Shown here piece by piece: positions 8,316 through 18,100 of a stretch of DNA of 64,000 nucleotides. The stretch is from Streptosporangium saharense (GTDB taxonomy: Bacteria; Actinomycetota; Actinomycetes; Streptosporangiales; Streptosporangiaceae): positions 992,001 through 1,056,000 of the forward strand of contig NZ_JACHJP010000002.1 of the NCBI RefSeq assembly GCF_014203715.1, given 5' to 3'. The position numbers were made by a program, and so were the translations under genes. The stretch's first letter is position 1; each line of letters begins with the position of its first letter. The notes below the pieces were generated by a model. The model had not been told where the DNA came from. It saw only the letters and a list, made by a program, of their open reading frames with translations, and searched no databases.

Positions 8316-9586
8316 GCCGGTACCTCCACGGGGTCGGGGTTCCTGGCCGGGCGGAGGGCTCGTAGGACCGGGGGTGCCATCACCGTGGTGACGAGGGCCA
8401 TCAGGACGATCGCGGTGTAGGCGGTCGTGCTCAGGACGCCCGCCTGCAGGCCGACGGTGGCGATGACCACCTCGACCGCGCCCCTGGCGTTGAGGCCCGC
8501 GGCGATCATCAGGCCGTCGCGGGTGCCGAGCCGGGCCAGGCGGGCGCCGCCCAGGGCCCCGATCACCTTGGTGAGGACCGCGCAGGCGAGCACGGCGCCC
8601 GCCCACAGCAGCGCCTCGGTGCTCGCCAGGGCGGTCAGGTCGAGGCGCAGTCCGGCGGTGGCGAAGAACACCGGCGCCAGGATGGTGACGGTGATGGGTT
8701 CGATCTGGTTCCTGAGCTGGGCGGGGAAGAACCGGGAGCGGCCGAGCAGCAGCCCGGCCAGGTAGGCGCCGATCACGGCGTCGGACCCGACGAGGTGGGC
8801 CAGGGCGGCGAACACGCCGGTGGCGACGACCGCGACGACGAGCCCGCCGTGCTCGGCTCCCCTGTCCCGTACGGCCCGCAGCGCGGCGTCCGTCAGCCGC
8901 TGGCCGACGGTCAGGGCCACGACCAGCAGCAGCACGACGCCGCCGAGCAGGGTGGCGACCATCCCCACCGACAGGGTGCCCGCCCCGGCGAGGGCGGTGA
9001 CCAGGCCGAGGGCGGCCCAGCCCGCGAGGTCGTTCGTCATGGCCACCGCGATGATCACCTGTCCGGCGTCACTGCGGATGAGGCCGAGTTCGGTGAGGAT
9101 CCTGGCGATCACCGGCAGGGAGGAGATGCTCAGCGCGATGGCGATGAACAGGACGAAGGCCGTCCTGTTCGCGCCGCTCCCGTGGAAGGACTCGGGCATC
9201 AGCGTGCCGAGCCCGATACCCGCGGCGAAGGGCAGGCCGAGGGCGCCGACCGCGATGAGGGTGGAGGCCCTGCCGAGCCTGCGTACCGTCGCGAGGTCGG
9301 TCTCCAGGCCGGTCAGCACGAGCAGCAGGGCGACGCCGAGCCAGGCGACGGTGTTGAGCGGCGCCGCCGCCAGCCGGTCGTCGGGGATGACGACCGCGGC
9401 GGCGGCGGGCCACAGCCAGCCCAGGATGGACGGGCCGAGCAGCACCCCGGCCAGCAGCTCACCGACGACGCCGGGCTGCCCGATCCGCCGGGCGGCCGCG
9501 CCGAGCAGCCGCCCGGCCAGCACGATGACGAGCAGCTGGACCCACATCAGGAGGACGGCGTCGGCCTGCAGCGAGGGGAAGCCCAC
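8312..9586 (-). CDS. CPA2-family monovalent cation/proton antiporter (Kef-type)
   Basis: The protein has 424 residues and about 12 membrane segments, with the Na/H exchanger fold. GQPGVVGELLAGVLLGPSILG near the N-terminus is the family signature, and a TNDLAGWAALG segment in the middle corresponds to the conserved ND ion-binding pair region. There is no C-terminal TrkA domain. The GTG start at 9586 directly follows the stop of the siderophore-interacting protein (TGAGTG). Its place inside a siderophore uptake operon recurs in actinomycete siderophore loci; a role in supporting export or pH balance is inferred only. Confidence 0.87.
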   Translation of the reverse strand: MGFPSLQADAVLLMWVQLLVIVLAGRLLGAAARRIGQPGVVGELLAGVLLGPSILGWLWPAAAAVVIPDDRLAAAPLNTVAWLGVALLLVLTGLETDLATVRRLGRASTLIAVGALGLPFAAGIGLGTLMPESFHGSGANRTAFVLFIAIALSISSLPVIARILTELGLIRSDAGQVIIAVAMTNDLAGWAALGLVTALAGAGTLSVGMVATLLGGVVLLLVVALTVGQRLTDAALRAVRDRGAEHGGLVVAVVATGVFAALAHLVGSDAVIGAYLAGLLLGRSRFFPAQLRNQIEPITVTILAPVFFATAGLRLDLTALASTEALLWAGAVLACAVLTKVIGALGGARLARLGTRDGLMIAAGLNARGAVEVVIATVGLQAGVLSTTAYTAIVLMALVTTVMAPPVLRALRPARNPDPVEVPA

Positions 9587-10399
9587 TCAGTCCTCTTCCT
9601 CCTCGTGGTGGTCGAGGTTGACCACTCCACGCTTCCAGTAGCCGTCGACGTCGACGCGTTCCCTGGGCAGGCCGAACTCCTCGCGCAGGTAGCGGCGGAT
9701 GGGTTTGAGCGTGCCCGCCTCACCCGCGACCCAGGCGAACCCCTCCCCCTTGGGTTTGCGCACGCCCCGGATGGCCTTCTCCAGCAGGTCGGAGGTACCC
9801 GGTTCGGCGTCGCCGCGGTACAGCCACGTCAGGTTGACGTCGGCGACGCTGGCGATCTCCTGTTCCTCGCGGGTGTCGGCGACCTCGGCGAAGGCGAACA
9901 CGGTCGCCCCCGCCGGCAGGAGCTCCAGCCAGCGGGCCAGGGCGGGCAGGGCGGTCTCGTCGGCGCCGAGCACGTACCAGTCGAGGTCGAGCGGCACCAT
10001 GACCGAGCCACGGGGGCCGAGCACGCCGATCCGCTGGCCCGGCTCCACCTGGTCGGCCCAGGTGGAGCCAGGACCGTGGCCGTGGATGACCATGTCGACG
10101 TCGATCTCCAGGTCCTGCGGCCGGTGGTAGCGGATGGTGTAGTCGCGGAAGATCGGCCGGGGGGAGCCGGGCGGCGGCGGTTCGAGACCGTCGGGCCCGA
10201 GTGTCGGCATCACCGGCAGGTCGGCGCCGGGCTCGGGGAAGCAGAGCTTGACGTGGTCGGCGGGCGCCGCCTCCTGGAACCCTTCGAGGTCGGGACCGGT
10301 CAGGGTGACCCGTACGGTCGACGGGCTGATGCGCCGGACCCGGCTGACCTCAAGCAGGCGTGGCCTGAGGGGATACTCGATGATCGTGACGTCGGACAT
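9587..10399 (-). CDS. siderophore-interacting protein (ferric-siderophore reductase, ViuB family)
   Basis: A 270-residue cytoplasmic flavoprotein that in this family reduces ferric siderophore to release iron. The FAD-binding barrel is at about 10-130, with the signature RDYTIRYH near 83-90, and the NAD(P)H-binding domain occupies about 135-262, starting with WYVLGADETALPALARWLE. The C-terminal YWKRG motif is present and is followed by an unusual acidic tail, HHEEEED. The ATG at 10399 follows GGGGAT. It sits between the binding lipoprotein (8-base gap) and the antiporter, in the iron-box-controlled uptake operon. Confidence 0.93.
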   Translation of the reverse strand: MSDVTIIEYPLRPRLLEVSRVRRISPSTVRVTLTGPDLEGFQEAAPADHVKLCFPEPGADLPVMPTLGPDGLEPPPPGSPRPIFRDYTIRYHRPQDLEIDVDMVIHGHGPGSTWADQVEPGQRIGVLGPRGSVMVPLDLDWYVLGADETALPALARWLELLPAGATVFAFAEVADTREEQEIASVADVNLTWLYRGDAEPGTSDLLEKAIRGVRKPKGEGFAWVAGEAGTLKPIRRYLREEFGLPRERVDVDGYWKRGVVNLDHHEEEED

Positions 10400-10407
10400 G
10401 GCATCCC

Positions 10408-11382
10408 CTACGCGAGCTTGGCGAGGATGGCGTCGAGCTGGCCGATGATCTCCAGGACGCCCTTGTAGCTGTACTGGTAGCCGTACTTGAGCGGGTAGAC
10501 GTGCCCGTCCTTGACCGCGGGCAGCAGCTTCCAGGACCCCTGGTCGAGCAGCTTCTGCGTCGCGGGGTCGGCGTTGCCGTCGGGCTGCGCGCCGTACAGC
10601 AGGACGGAGGTGTCCTTGAACTGGGAGATCTGCTCGTAGGAGAGGCGCACGCCGCGGTTGGCGCGTTCGTCGGTGGCGACCTTGGAGAACTTCAGGCCGG
10701 CCTCCTCCATGAACAGGCCGGGCCAGGAGACCGGGGAGTTGGCGACGAAGCCCTCGGGGCCGCCCTCGACGTAGTCCCAGGTGGTCTTCTCCAGGACGGC
10801 GGAGTACTTGGACTTGATCTCGGCGATCTTCGCCTCGTACTCGGCGATCTTTCCGGCCATCGCGTCCTTCTTGCCCAGCGCGTCGGCGATCTCGGGCAGC
10901 GCCTTGCGGACGTCGGCCGGGTTCTCCGTCACGAAGAAGGCGGTCGGCGCGATGGCGCTGAGCTTGTCGTAGCCGAAGTCCTCCTCGCGGCGCTGGGTGC
11001 TGACGATGAGGTCGGGCTGGAGCTGGGCGAGCTGCTCGTAGTTGATCGACGTCTCGTCGGACCCGATGACGGGGATGGCCTTGACCTTCGCCCAGTCCTC
11101 GGGCGAGTAGTCGTTCTCGGCCTCCTGGATGATCGCGACCGGGGTGATGCCCAGTTCGAGGACGGCCGCGGTGGTGTTGAGGAGGGAGACGACCCGCTTG
11201 GGCTCCGCGGGGACCTGGATGGCCCCGTGGGCTGTCTGGACGGTCCTTGTGGTGGCCTGTGCCGCCGCGGAGGGGTCACCCGCGGAGCTCGCGGAAGGGG
11301 TGGGGGCGGAGGAACCGCACGCGGCGGTGAGGGCCACCAGTCCGGCGGTGAAGAGGCCGAGAACGGCCCTGGTGAGGTGCAT
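10408..11382 (-). CDS. ferric-siderophore-binding lipoprotein (FecB/FepB-like)
   Basis: A 324-residue exported receptor. The signal peptide ends in the lipobox LTAAC (about residues 18-22), which would anchor it to the outer face of the cell membrane. The periplasmic-binding-protein-2 domain begins at the PAEPKRVVSLLNTTAAVLEL segment near 57-77. A long connecting helix rich in Lys and Glu (about 170-195) is typical of the class III binding-protein fold. AGGAGA precedes the ATG. It is the first gene of the uptake operon and has an iron box 26 bases upstream of its start, so repression by an IdeR/DmdR regulator in iron-replete cells is expected. Confidence 0.93.
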   Translation of the reverse strand: MHLTRAVLGLFTAGLVALTAACGSSAPTPSASSAGDPSAAAQATTRTVQTAHGAIQVPAEPKRVVSLLNTTAAVLELGITPVAIIQEAENDYSPEDWAKVKAIPVIGSDETSINYEQLAQLQPDLIVSTQRREEDFGYDKLSAIAPTAFFVTENPADVRKALPEIADALGKKDAMAGKIAEYEAKIAEIKSKYSAVLEKTTWDYVEGGPEGFVANSPVSWPGLFMEEAGLKFSKVATDERANRGVRLSYEQISQFKDTSVLLYGAQPDGNADPATQKLLDQGSWKLLPAVKDGHVYPLKYGYQYSYKGVLEIIGQLDAILAKLA

Positions 11383-11407
11383 CCCGCGTCTCCTGGATCA
11401 CTATTAT

Positions 11408-11426
11408 TTAGGTAAGGCAAACCTAA
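11408..11426 (-). promoter_or_regulatory. iron box (IdeR/DmdR1-type operator) of the uptake operon
   Basis: TTAGGTAAGGCAAACCTAA is a near-perfect match to the 19-base actinobacterial iron box TTAGGTTAGGCTAACCTAA. It lies just upstream of the binding-lipoprotein gene. Confidence 0.92.
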
Positions 11427-11564
11427 GTAAAGAGATAGGTTTCCGTCACGTCAAGTCGACGACGGAGCCCGGGCTTCGACGGTTCCCCACCGGAACATCC
11501 CGTGGGAGACCGAAAACGTTCCACAAAAAGTGGATATAACCGGCATGCCCGGGTACCCGCGCGT

Positions 11565-11604
11565 CCGTCCCGGCCCTCACGGAGTACCGCGAGGGCCGGG
11601 ACGG
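11565..11604. terminator. strong hairpin terminator of the NRPS operon
   Basis: Perfect 14-base arms CCGTCCCGGCCCTC (11565-11578) and GAGGGCCGGGACGG (11591-11604) lie 41 bases beyond the stop of the last ABC transporter gene and before the uptake-operon promoter. Confidence 0.88.
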
Positions 11605-11644
11605 TGTGACGACGGGCGGGGCACCCGGGCATGGGCGGCCCCGG

Positions 11645-13321
11645 TCAGTTGTCGTACCGGGGGTCGAGGGCGCCGTCGCGCAGTCCGACGAGCCGGGGCA
11701 GCAGCTCAATGGTCGCGGGGCGGTGGGCGATGACGATGAGCGCGCGCTCGTCGTGCAGCCGGGCGAGCGCGGTCTCCAGGCTGCGGGCGGTGACCGGGTC
11801 CACGTCGGCGGTCGCCTCGTCGAGGATGAGCACGGCCGGGTCGGCCAGCACGGCCCTGACCAGCCCGAGGATCTGCCTCTCCCCCGCCGAAAGCTCCCCG
11901 GCCGGGGTGTCCAGGCCCTGCGGCAGCCCCCGCAGGAACGCGCCGATCCCCAGGGTCTCGAAGGCCTTCTCCATCTCGGCCTGTCCCGGCTCGCCCCTGG
12001 CGAGGGCCAGGTTGTCGGCGATCGAGCCGGAGACCATGTGGACCTCCTGCGGCACGAGCGCGATGCGTCTGCGCACCTCCTCGGGGGAGGCCTCGCCGAG
12101 ATCGACGCCGCCGAAGGTGACCCGTCCCGAGTCGGGCCGGTAGAGACCGCACAGGAGCTTGGACAGGGTCGTCTTGCCCGAGCCGGTCTCCCCGACGAGC
12201 CCGGCGTGGGCGTTCTCGGCGAAGCGCACCGAGACCCCGCGGAGCACCTCGGTCTCGTCCTCGTAGCGGAAGGTGACCTCCTCGGCCAGCAGCTCCCCCC
12301 TCGGGGGCAGCGGCCGGTTCCCGCTGGGCTCGGGGGCGCCCGCGGTCAGCAGGTCGAGCAGGCGGGCCAGCCCGGCCCGCACGGTCTGCACCTCCCCGGC
12401 GAGCTGGGACAGGTCGCCGAAGCCCTCGAACAGGTTGCGCCCGGCCAGCACGAAGACGACGGCGGTCGCGACGCTCAGGTGCCCTCCCACGGCCAGCCAC
12501 GCGCCGAAGGCGAGGAGTACGGCCATCGCTGCCCCCTCGACCAGGCTGATCGCGCCGATCCTGTTCTCCACGACGACCGTGCGCCGCTGGGTGAGGAGGG
12601 TGGCCAGGTTGTCCCGGTCGAAGCGGGCGAACCAGGCGGACATGCCCCCCGCGGCGCGCAGTTCCTCACGGGCGTCGAGGGTCTCGGTGAAGGTGCCCGC
12701 CATGGTCGCCTCGGCCCCGGCGTGCGCGCCGAACGCGGAGCCCGCGTCCTTGGCGAACCACCGGGTGACCAGCAGCGCCGGGGGCAGGAAGACCGCGATG
12801 ATCACGAGGGTCAGCGGCCAGGAGTAGCCGAGCAGCATGACGGTGGTGAAGGCCAGCGTCGCGGTGACGCCGAGCAGGTTCGGCAGCGCGGTGCGGACGA
12901 ACATGGACAGCTCGGCGATCTCCCCGGTGGCGCGCTGCAGCAGCGAGCCGTCCCGGTGCGCCTCGATGAAGCGCAGCGGCGCGTCGGTGAGCCGTTCCGC
13001 GGCGCGTTCGCGCAGGCTCCTGGTGACCTGCTCGCCCGCGCCCGCCAGCGTGGTCGCGGCGAACCTGGCCAGCAGCGCCTGCGTCACGACGAGCCCGGCC
13101 AGCAGCGCGATGGCCGTGAGCAGCCGGTCGCGGTCGCGGGCGAGCAGCGCGTCGGTGGCCAGGCCGATGAACGGCGCCAGGGCCACCAGCGAGGCGCTCT
13201 CGGCCAGGCTGAGCAGCAGCGCGAGCCCGATCCTGCCCGAGTGCGGCCGCAGGTACGGCCAGGCACGCCGCAGCAGCCTTTTGGTCGGCGGGTCGTCGGT
13301 CAGCATGACGATCTCAGCCAT
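11645..13321 (-). CDS. ABC exporter half-transporter (membrane plus ATPase)
   Basis: A 558-residue type IV ABC protein. The membrane domain, with six helices, is at about 15-310; the ATPase domain is at about 335-555 with Walker A GETGSGKTT, signature LSAGERQ and Walker B VLILDEATADVD. Its ATG overlaps the end of the preceding ABC gene by 8 bases, so the two probably form a heterodimer. Pairs of this kind at the end of NRPS siderophore operons either export the siderophore or, as with mycobacterial IrtAB, import the ferric form. The sequence does not decide between them. A terminator follows. Confidence 0.92.
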   Translation of the reverse strand: MAEIVMLTDDPPTKRLLRRAWPYLRPHSGRIGLALLLSLAESASLVALAPFIGLATDALLARDRDRLLTAIALLAGLVVTQALLARFAATTLAGAGEQVTRSLRERAAERLTDAPLRFIEAHRDGSLLQRATGEIAELSMFVRTALPNLLGVTATLAFTTVMLLGYSWPLTLVIIAVFLPPALLVTRWFAKDAGSAFGAHAGAEATMAGTFTETLDAREELRAAGGMSAWFARFDRDNLATLLTQRRTVVVENRIGAISLVEGAAMAVLLAFGAWLAVGGHLSVATAVVFVLAGRNLFEGFGDLSQLAGEVQTVRAGLARLLDLLTAGAPEPSGNRPLPPRGELLAEEVTFRYEDETEVLRGVSVRFAENAHAGLVGETGSGKTTLSKLLCGLYRPDSGRVTFGGVDLGEASPEEVRRRIALVPQEVHMVSGSIADNLALARGEPGQAEMEKAFETLGIGAFLRGLPQGLDTPAGELSAGERQILGLVRAVLADPAVLILDEATADVDPVTARSLETALARLHDERALIVIAHRPATIELLPRLVGLRDGALDPRYDN

Positions 13322-14969
13322 GGGAGACCTCCGCTCCTGTGAGGTCGAGCACGCGGTCGGCGGCGTCGGCGACCGCGGCCCTGTGGGTCACGAAGACGAC
13401 GGCGGTCCGCGGCGACCAGCGGCGCAGCCGGTCCAGGACATGCGCCTCCGTCGTCTCGTCGAGGGCGGAGGTGACGTCGTCGAGCAGCAGCACGGCCGGG
13501 CGGCCGAGCAGGGCGCGGGCGAGCGCGAGCCGTTTCACCTGCCCACCGGACAGGGCGCCGCCGCGCTCGCCGACCTCGGCGTCGAGGGGCAGGTCGATGG
13601 CGGCGGTGTGGCAGGCGGCGCGCAGGTCCTCGTCGTCCAGATCACGGCCGAGCCGTAGGTTGTCGGCGACGGTCCCGGAGACCAGGACGGGCCGCTGGGA
13701 GACCAGGACCAGGCTGCGGGCCACCTCGTCCTGGTCGGCGGCGCGCAGATCGACCCCGCCGTAGGAGACGGTCCCCTCCGAGGGGTCGGCGCGACGGCAC
13801 AGCAGCCGCAGCAGCGTCGACTTGCCCGAGCCGCTCGGGCCGGTGACGGCCAGCAGCTCGCCGGGCCGTACCGACAGGGAGAGCGGGCCGAGCACCCGCC
13901 GCCCGTCGCGGTCGAACGTCACGTCCTCGCAGGTGAGCGTGGCGTTCTCGGGCAACGGCAGGGGGTCGTCCGGCTGGTCGAGTGCCGGGCGCAGCGCGAG
14001 GACCTCGGCGATGCGGCGGGCGGCGACGACGGCCTGTCCCCGGTCGGCGAAGCGCTCGACGGCCACGCTGACGGCCAGGGTGAGCGTCACCATCCACGAG
14101 ACGAACGCGACGAGGCCGCCGACGGTGAGGTCTCCGGACAGCACCGCCATGCCGCCGAAGGCGATCCCGGCGACCACCGCCAGGCGCGGGATCATCGGGC
14201 CCAGCGCCGACCAGGTCGCCGAGATGCGGGCGGCGCGCATGGTCGCCTCGGTGACGCGGGCGCTGTGCGTGTGGTGGCGGCCGAGCAGGACGTCGGCGCC
14301 GCCGAGGCCGCGCAGCGCGCCGCCCACGGTCAGCAGGTCCGCGACGGCGTCGGCGCGGGAGGAGTGGGCGTCGGACAGTTCGGCGAGCGCGGGCTCGAAC
14401 CTGCGCGGGAACACCACGTTGACCAGGACCAGCGGCGGGATCATGGCGAGCGTCACGTACAGCAGGACGGGTTCGAGCGAGGCCAGGGCGGGCAGCACGA
14501 CCACGAACGTGGTGGCGATGACCGCCCAGGTGGTCAGCCCGTGCACCCAGATGCGCACCAGGTCCACGTCGCGGGTCACGCGCATGGCCAGGTCGCCCCG
14601 GCCGCCCTGCCCGGCCTGGTCGTCGTCGCCGAGCGTGGCGACGTGCCGGACGAGCCGGTGACGCAGGCCGACGCCGACGCGGGCGTCGGCCATGTTCGCC
14701 CACCACTGCCAGCCGACCAGCCCGGCCCACTGAATGGCGGCGACGACGAGGACGGCCAGCGCCCAGAAGATCGTGACCCGGAGGTCGGAGCGGGCGATGC
14801 CGTCGTCGACGGCGCGCTGCACGCACCAGGGGATGGCCAGCAGCGCGACCTGCCTGACGACGGACGCCGTCACGGCGGCGACCAGGGTGCGCCACTGCGC
14901 CATCATGCACTGGCGCAGCAGCGAGGTGGGCCGCCGGGAAGGAGACGAGGAGGGATCGGGGACGGGCAA
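13314..14969 (-). CDS. ABC exporter half-transporter (membrane plus ATPase)
   Basis: A protein of about 551 residues with an N-terminal six-helix membrane domain and a C-terminal ATPase domain carrying GPSGSGKST (Walker A), LSGGQVKRLALARALL (signature) and VLLLDDVTSALDE (Walker B, with an Asp where the catalytic Glu is usual). Its partner has the normal DE at that place, so one ATP site of the pair may be degenerate, as in many heterodimeric exporters. The start is unclear. The frame stays open into the MbtH gene; the TTG at 14969, two bases after the MbtH stop, is the best-placed choice, and ATG codons near 14906 are an alternative. Confidence 0.9.
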   Translation of the reverse strand: MPVPDPSSSPSRRPTSLLRQCMMAQWRTLVAAVTASVVRQVALLAIPWCVQRAVDDGIARSDLRVTIFWALAVLVVAAIQWAGLVGWQWWANMADARVGVGLRHRLVRHVATLGDDDQAGQGGRGDLAMRVTRDVDLVRIWVHGLTTWAVIATTFVVVLPALASLEPVLLYVTLAMIPPLVLVNVVFPRRFEPALAELSDAHSSRADAVADLLTVGGALRGLGGADVLLGRHHTHSARVTEATMRAARISATWSALGPMIPRLAVVAGIAFGGMAVLSGDLTVGGLVAFVSWMVTLTLAVSVAVERFADRGQAVVAARRIAEVLALRPALDQPDDPLPLPENATLTCEDVTFDRDGRRVLGPLSLSVRPGELLAVTGPSGSGKSTLLRLLCRRADPSEGTVSYGGVDLRAADQDEVARSLVLVSQRPVLVSGTVADNLRLGRDLDDEDLRAACHTAAIDLPLDAEVGERGGALSGGQVKRLALARALLGRPAVLLLDDVTSALDETTEAHVLDRLRRWSPRTAVVFVTHRAAVADAADRVLDLTGAEVSHG

Positions 14970-14971
14970 GC

Positions 14972-15181
14972 TCAGCCGCCCATCTCTGCGACGAGGCTCA
15001 GCGGGCGCATGTCGGTCCAGTTGGCCTCGATGTAGGCCAGGCAGTCGGCGCGGGAGGCCGGGCCGTGGACGCCGTCCCAGCCGCCGGGAACGTCGGCGAA
15101 GGCGGGCCACAGCGAGTACTGCCCCTCGGCGTTCACCAGCACCAGGTAGCGGGCGTCGGCGTCTTCGAAGGGATTGGTCAT
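14972..15181 (-). CDS. mbtH: MbtH-like protein
   Basis: The 69-residue protein shows the family pattern clearly: NPFED near the start, [22 protein letters not shown], then the [14 protein letters not shown] segment. MbtH proteins bind adenylation domains and are often needed for their solubility or activity. Its ATG overlaps the NRPS stop (ATGA, 15181-15178), so it is probably co-translated and is the chaperone for this NRPS. Confidence 0.97.
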   Translation of the reverse strand: MTNPFEDADARYLVLVNAEGQYSLWPAFADVPGGWDGVHGPASRADCLAYIEANWTDMRPLSLVAEMGG

Positions 15182-18100
15182 CTGGGGGTCTCCTGTGAGG
15201 GTGTTGCGGTCTGGATCTCGTTGAGCGCGCGGTTCACGATGGGGCCGATCACGGTGAGCGCCTTCGGGGTGAGCAGTTCCGCGTGGGTGAAGTCCACGTC
15301 GTGGTTGACGATCCTGCCGTCCACGTGGGCCGCCCACTGCAGGTGGTCGCCGGTCTCCACGCGGTCCTTCGTCGCGGTGACGACGAGCAGGTCGCCGTCG
15401 TAGCGGGCGTAGTCCGCGCCGAGCAGCAGCCCCATGCAGGCGCGGTGGACTGTCGCGATGGCCCGCACGGTCGCGTCGTCGAAGTCGGCGAGCACGCCCG
15501 CCGACTCGCGCAGCCCCTGCAGGAACTCCTCGGTCTCGGCCCGGCTGAGCTCGTCCAGTTCTTCTGAGGTACGGCTCGGCTCCTCCCCGGTGTCCATGGG
15601 GAAGGTGTCGAGCACGCCGAGGAAGGCGACCTCCTCGCCCCGCTCGCGCAGCGCCGTCGCGATCGCGTAGGCGACCTGTCCGCCGAAGGACCAGCCGAAC
15701 AGGTGGTACGGCCCGGCGGGCTGGACGGCGGCGATCCGGTCGGCGTAGGCCCGGCCGAGGTCGCGGATGGTCTCCGGGGAGAAGTCCTCCCCGCTCAGCT
15801 GGGGCGCCTGGATGCCGTACAGCGGCCTGCGCGAATCGAGGTGCGGCAGCAGCCCGCCGTACAGCCAGGCGAATCCGGCGGGCGGGTGCGCGCAGAACAG
15901 CGGCGGCAGGTCGCCGGTCGTCCGCAGCGGCAGGATCACCTCGAATCCGCCCGGCGCTCCCCCCGCCAGCCGTACGGCCAGCTCGGCGGGGGTCGGGGCG
16001 GCCATGACGGTGGCCAGCTTGAGCGGGGTCCCCAGCTCGGCCCTGATCCTCGCGGCGAGCCGCATGGCCAGCAGCGAGTGCCCGCCGAGTTCGAAGAAGC
16101 TGTCGTCGATGCCGACCCTGGGCAGGCCGAGCACCTCGGCGAAGACCCGGCACAGCGTGGCCTCGCGCTCGTCGCGCGGCTCCCTTGAGGAGACGGCGGA
16201 GGCGAAGTCCGGCGCGGGCAGCGCGCGGCGGTCGAGCTTGCCGTTGATGGTCAGCGGCAGCGCCTCCAGGGTGACGAACGCCGAGGGCACCATGTAGCTC
16301 GGCAGTTGTTCCCGCAGGGCCGCCGCGAGGTCGCCGGGGCCGTCCCCGGCAGGCACGACGTAGGCGACCAGGCGGGTGACCGGCCCAGGCTGGGCGATGA
16401 CCGCGACCTGGGCGACGCCGGGTTCGGCGGCGATGACGGCCTCGATCTCGCCGGGTTCGACCCGGAAACCACGGATCTTCACCTGGTCGTCTGCCCTGCC
16501 GAGGAAGTCGAGGTTGCCGTCGCCGCGCCAGCGCACGACGTCGCCGGTGCGGTACATGCGCTCGCCGTCCCTGAAGGGGTCGGCGACGAAGCGCTCCGCG
16601 GTCAGGGCGGGCCTGCCGAGGTAGCCGCGGGCAAGGCCGATGCCGGAGACGTACAGCTCGCCCGCGACGCCGACGGGGACCGGGCGCAGCCGGTCGTCCA
16701 GCACGTAGACGCGGGTGTTCCAGATCGGGCGGCCGACGATGGGGGTGACGCTGTCGCCGGTGCCGCCGCCGAGGGTGTTGATGGTGTACTCGGTCGGGCC
16801 GTACAGGTTGTAGCCGAGTGTCCCCTCGGTGGTGCGCAGCGTCTCCCACAGGGCGTGGCCGACGGCCTCGCCACCGAGCAGCACCAGCGGCGGCACGTGT
16901 CCTTCGAGCAGGCCGTGTTCGACGAGCTGCTGGGCGTAGGACGGGGTGACGTTCACGACGTCGACGAGGTGGTCGGCGCAGTAGGTGGTGAGCGACTGCG
17001 CGTCGCGGCGCATCTCCTCGTCGAGAACGTGCACCTCGTGTCCCTCGACCAGCCACAGCAGTTCCTCCCACGACATGTCGAAGGAGAAGGAGACGGTGTG
17101 CGCGATGCGCAGCCGCCGTCCCGCCGAGGCGACGACCGGGTCGAAGATCTCGCTGCGGTGGTTGAACTGCATGTTGGTCAGGCCCGCGTAGGGCACGACG
17201 ACGCCCTTCGGCTGCCCGGTGGAGCCGGAGGTGTAGATGACGTAGGCCGGGTGGCTCAGCGGGAAGTCGAGGCCCAGGTCGTCGCCGGACAGCTCGTCCA
17301 GGCCCTCCAGGTCGCCGGGGCGCAGCACGCACACCGGGGCGGCGTCGGTGATCATGTGCTCGATCCGGTCGGCCGGGTAGTCCAGGTCGAGCGGCAGGTA
17401 GGCGGCGCCGGTCTTGAGCACCGCGAACAGCGCGGCCACCATGTCGGCCGAGCGCGGCAGCGCCAGCCCGACGATCCGCTCCGGTCCGGCGCCCCTGCTG
17501 ACGAGCATCCTCGCGACGCGGTTGGCGCGGGCGTTGAGCTCGGCGTAGGTGTGGCGTGTCTGACCGAAGACCAGCGCGACGGCGTCCGGGGTACGGGCCG
17601 CCTGCTCCTCAAGGAGACGGGCGACGGTCTTGTCGGGCAGCGGGTGGTCGGTGGCGTTCCATTCCTGGAGCACCAGGCGCCGCTCGTCGGGCCCGAGCGG
17701 GTCGAGACGGCCTACGGGCACCGTCAGATCCCCGGCGATCTGTTCGAGCAGGCGGGTGAAGCGGGCGAGCATCGCCTCGGCGAGCGGCCTGTCGAACACG
17801 TCGGGCCGGTAGGCCAGCGACACCTTCAACCGCTCGTCGGGGGTGACGACGAGGGTCAGCGGGTAGTGGGTGCCGTCCACGCTGTCCATCTCGGCGATGC
17901 CGTACGAGGCGGTGATCCGCTGGCGCTCGTCCTCGTCGTCGCCGAAGTTGCGCAGCACGTACAGGGTGTCGAAGAGCTGGCCGAGGCCCGCCGCCCGCTG
18001 GATCTCGCCGAGCCCGAGGTGCTCGTGGGCCAGTACGGCTGACCGCCCGCGCTGCAGGCGGGTGAGCAGGGCCAGGAGGGTCTCGTCGGCGTCGAGGGTG

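Noticed and set aside
8795..10468. A 557-codon frame on the plus strand opposite the antiporter and siderophore-interacting protein
   Set aside because: It has a shadow composition, rich in Gly, Asp and Arg, and no domain; the opposite strand encodes two clear families.
11606..13342. A 578-codon plus-strand frame opposite the ABC transporter gene
   Set aside because: It is an antisense shadow of an ABC protein with all ATPase motifs.
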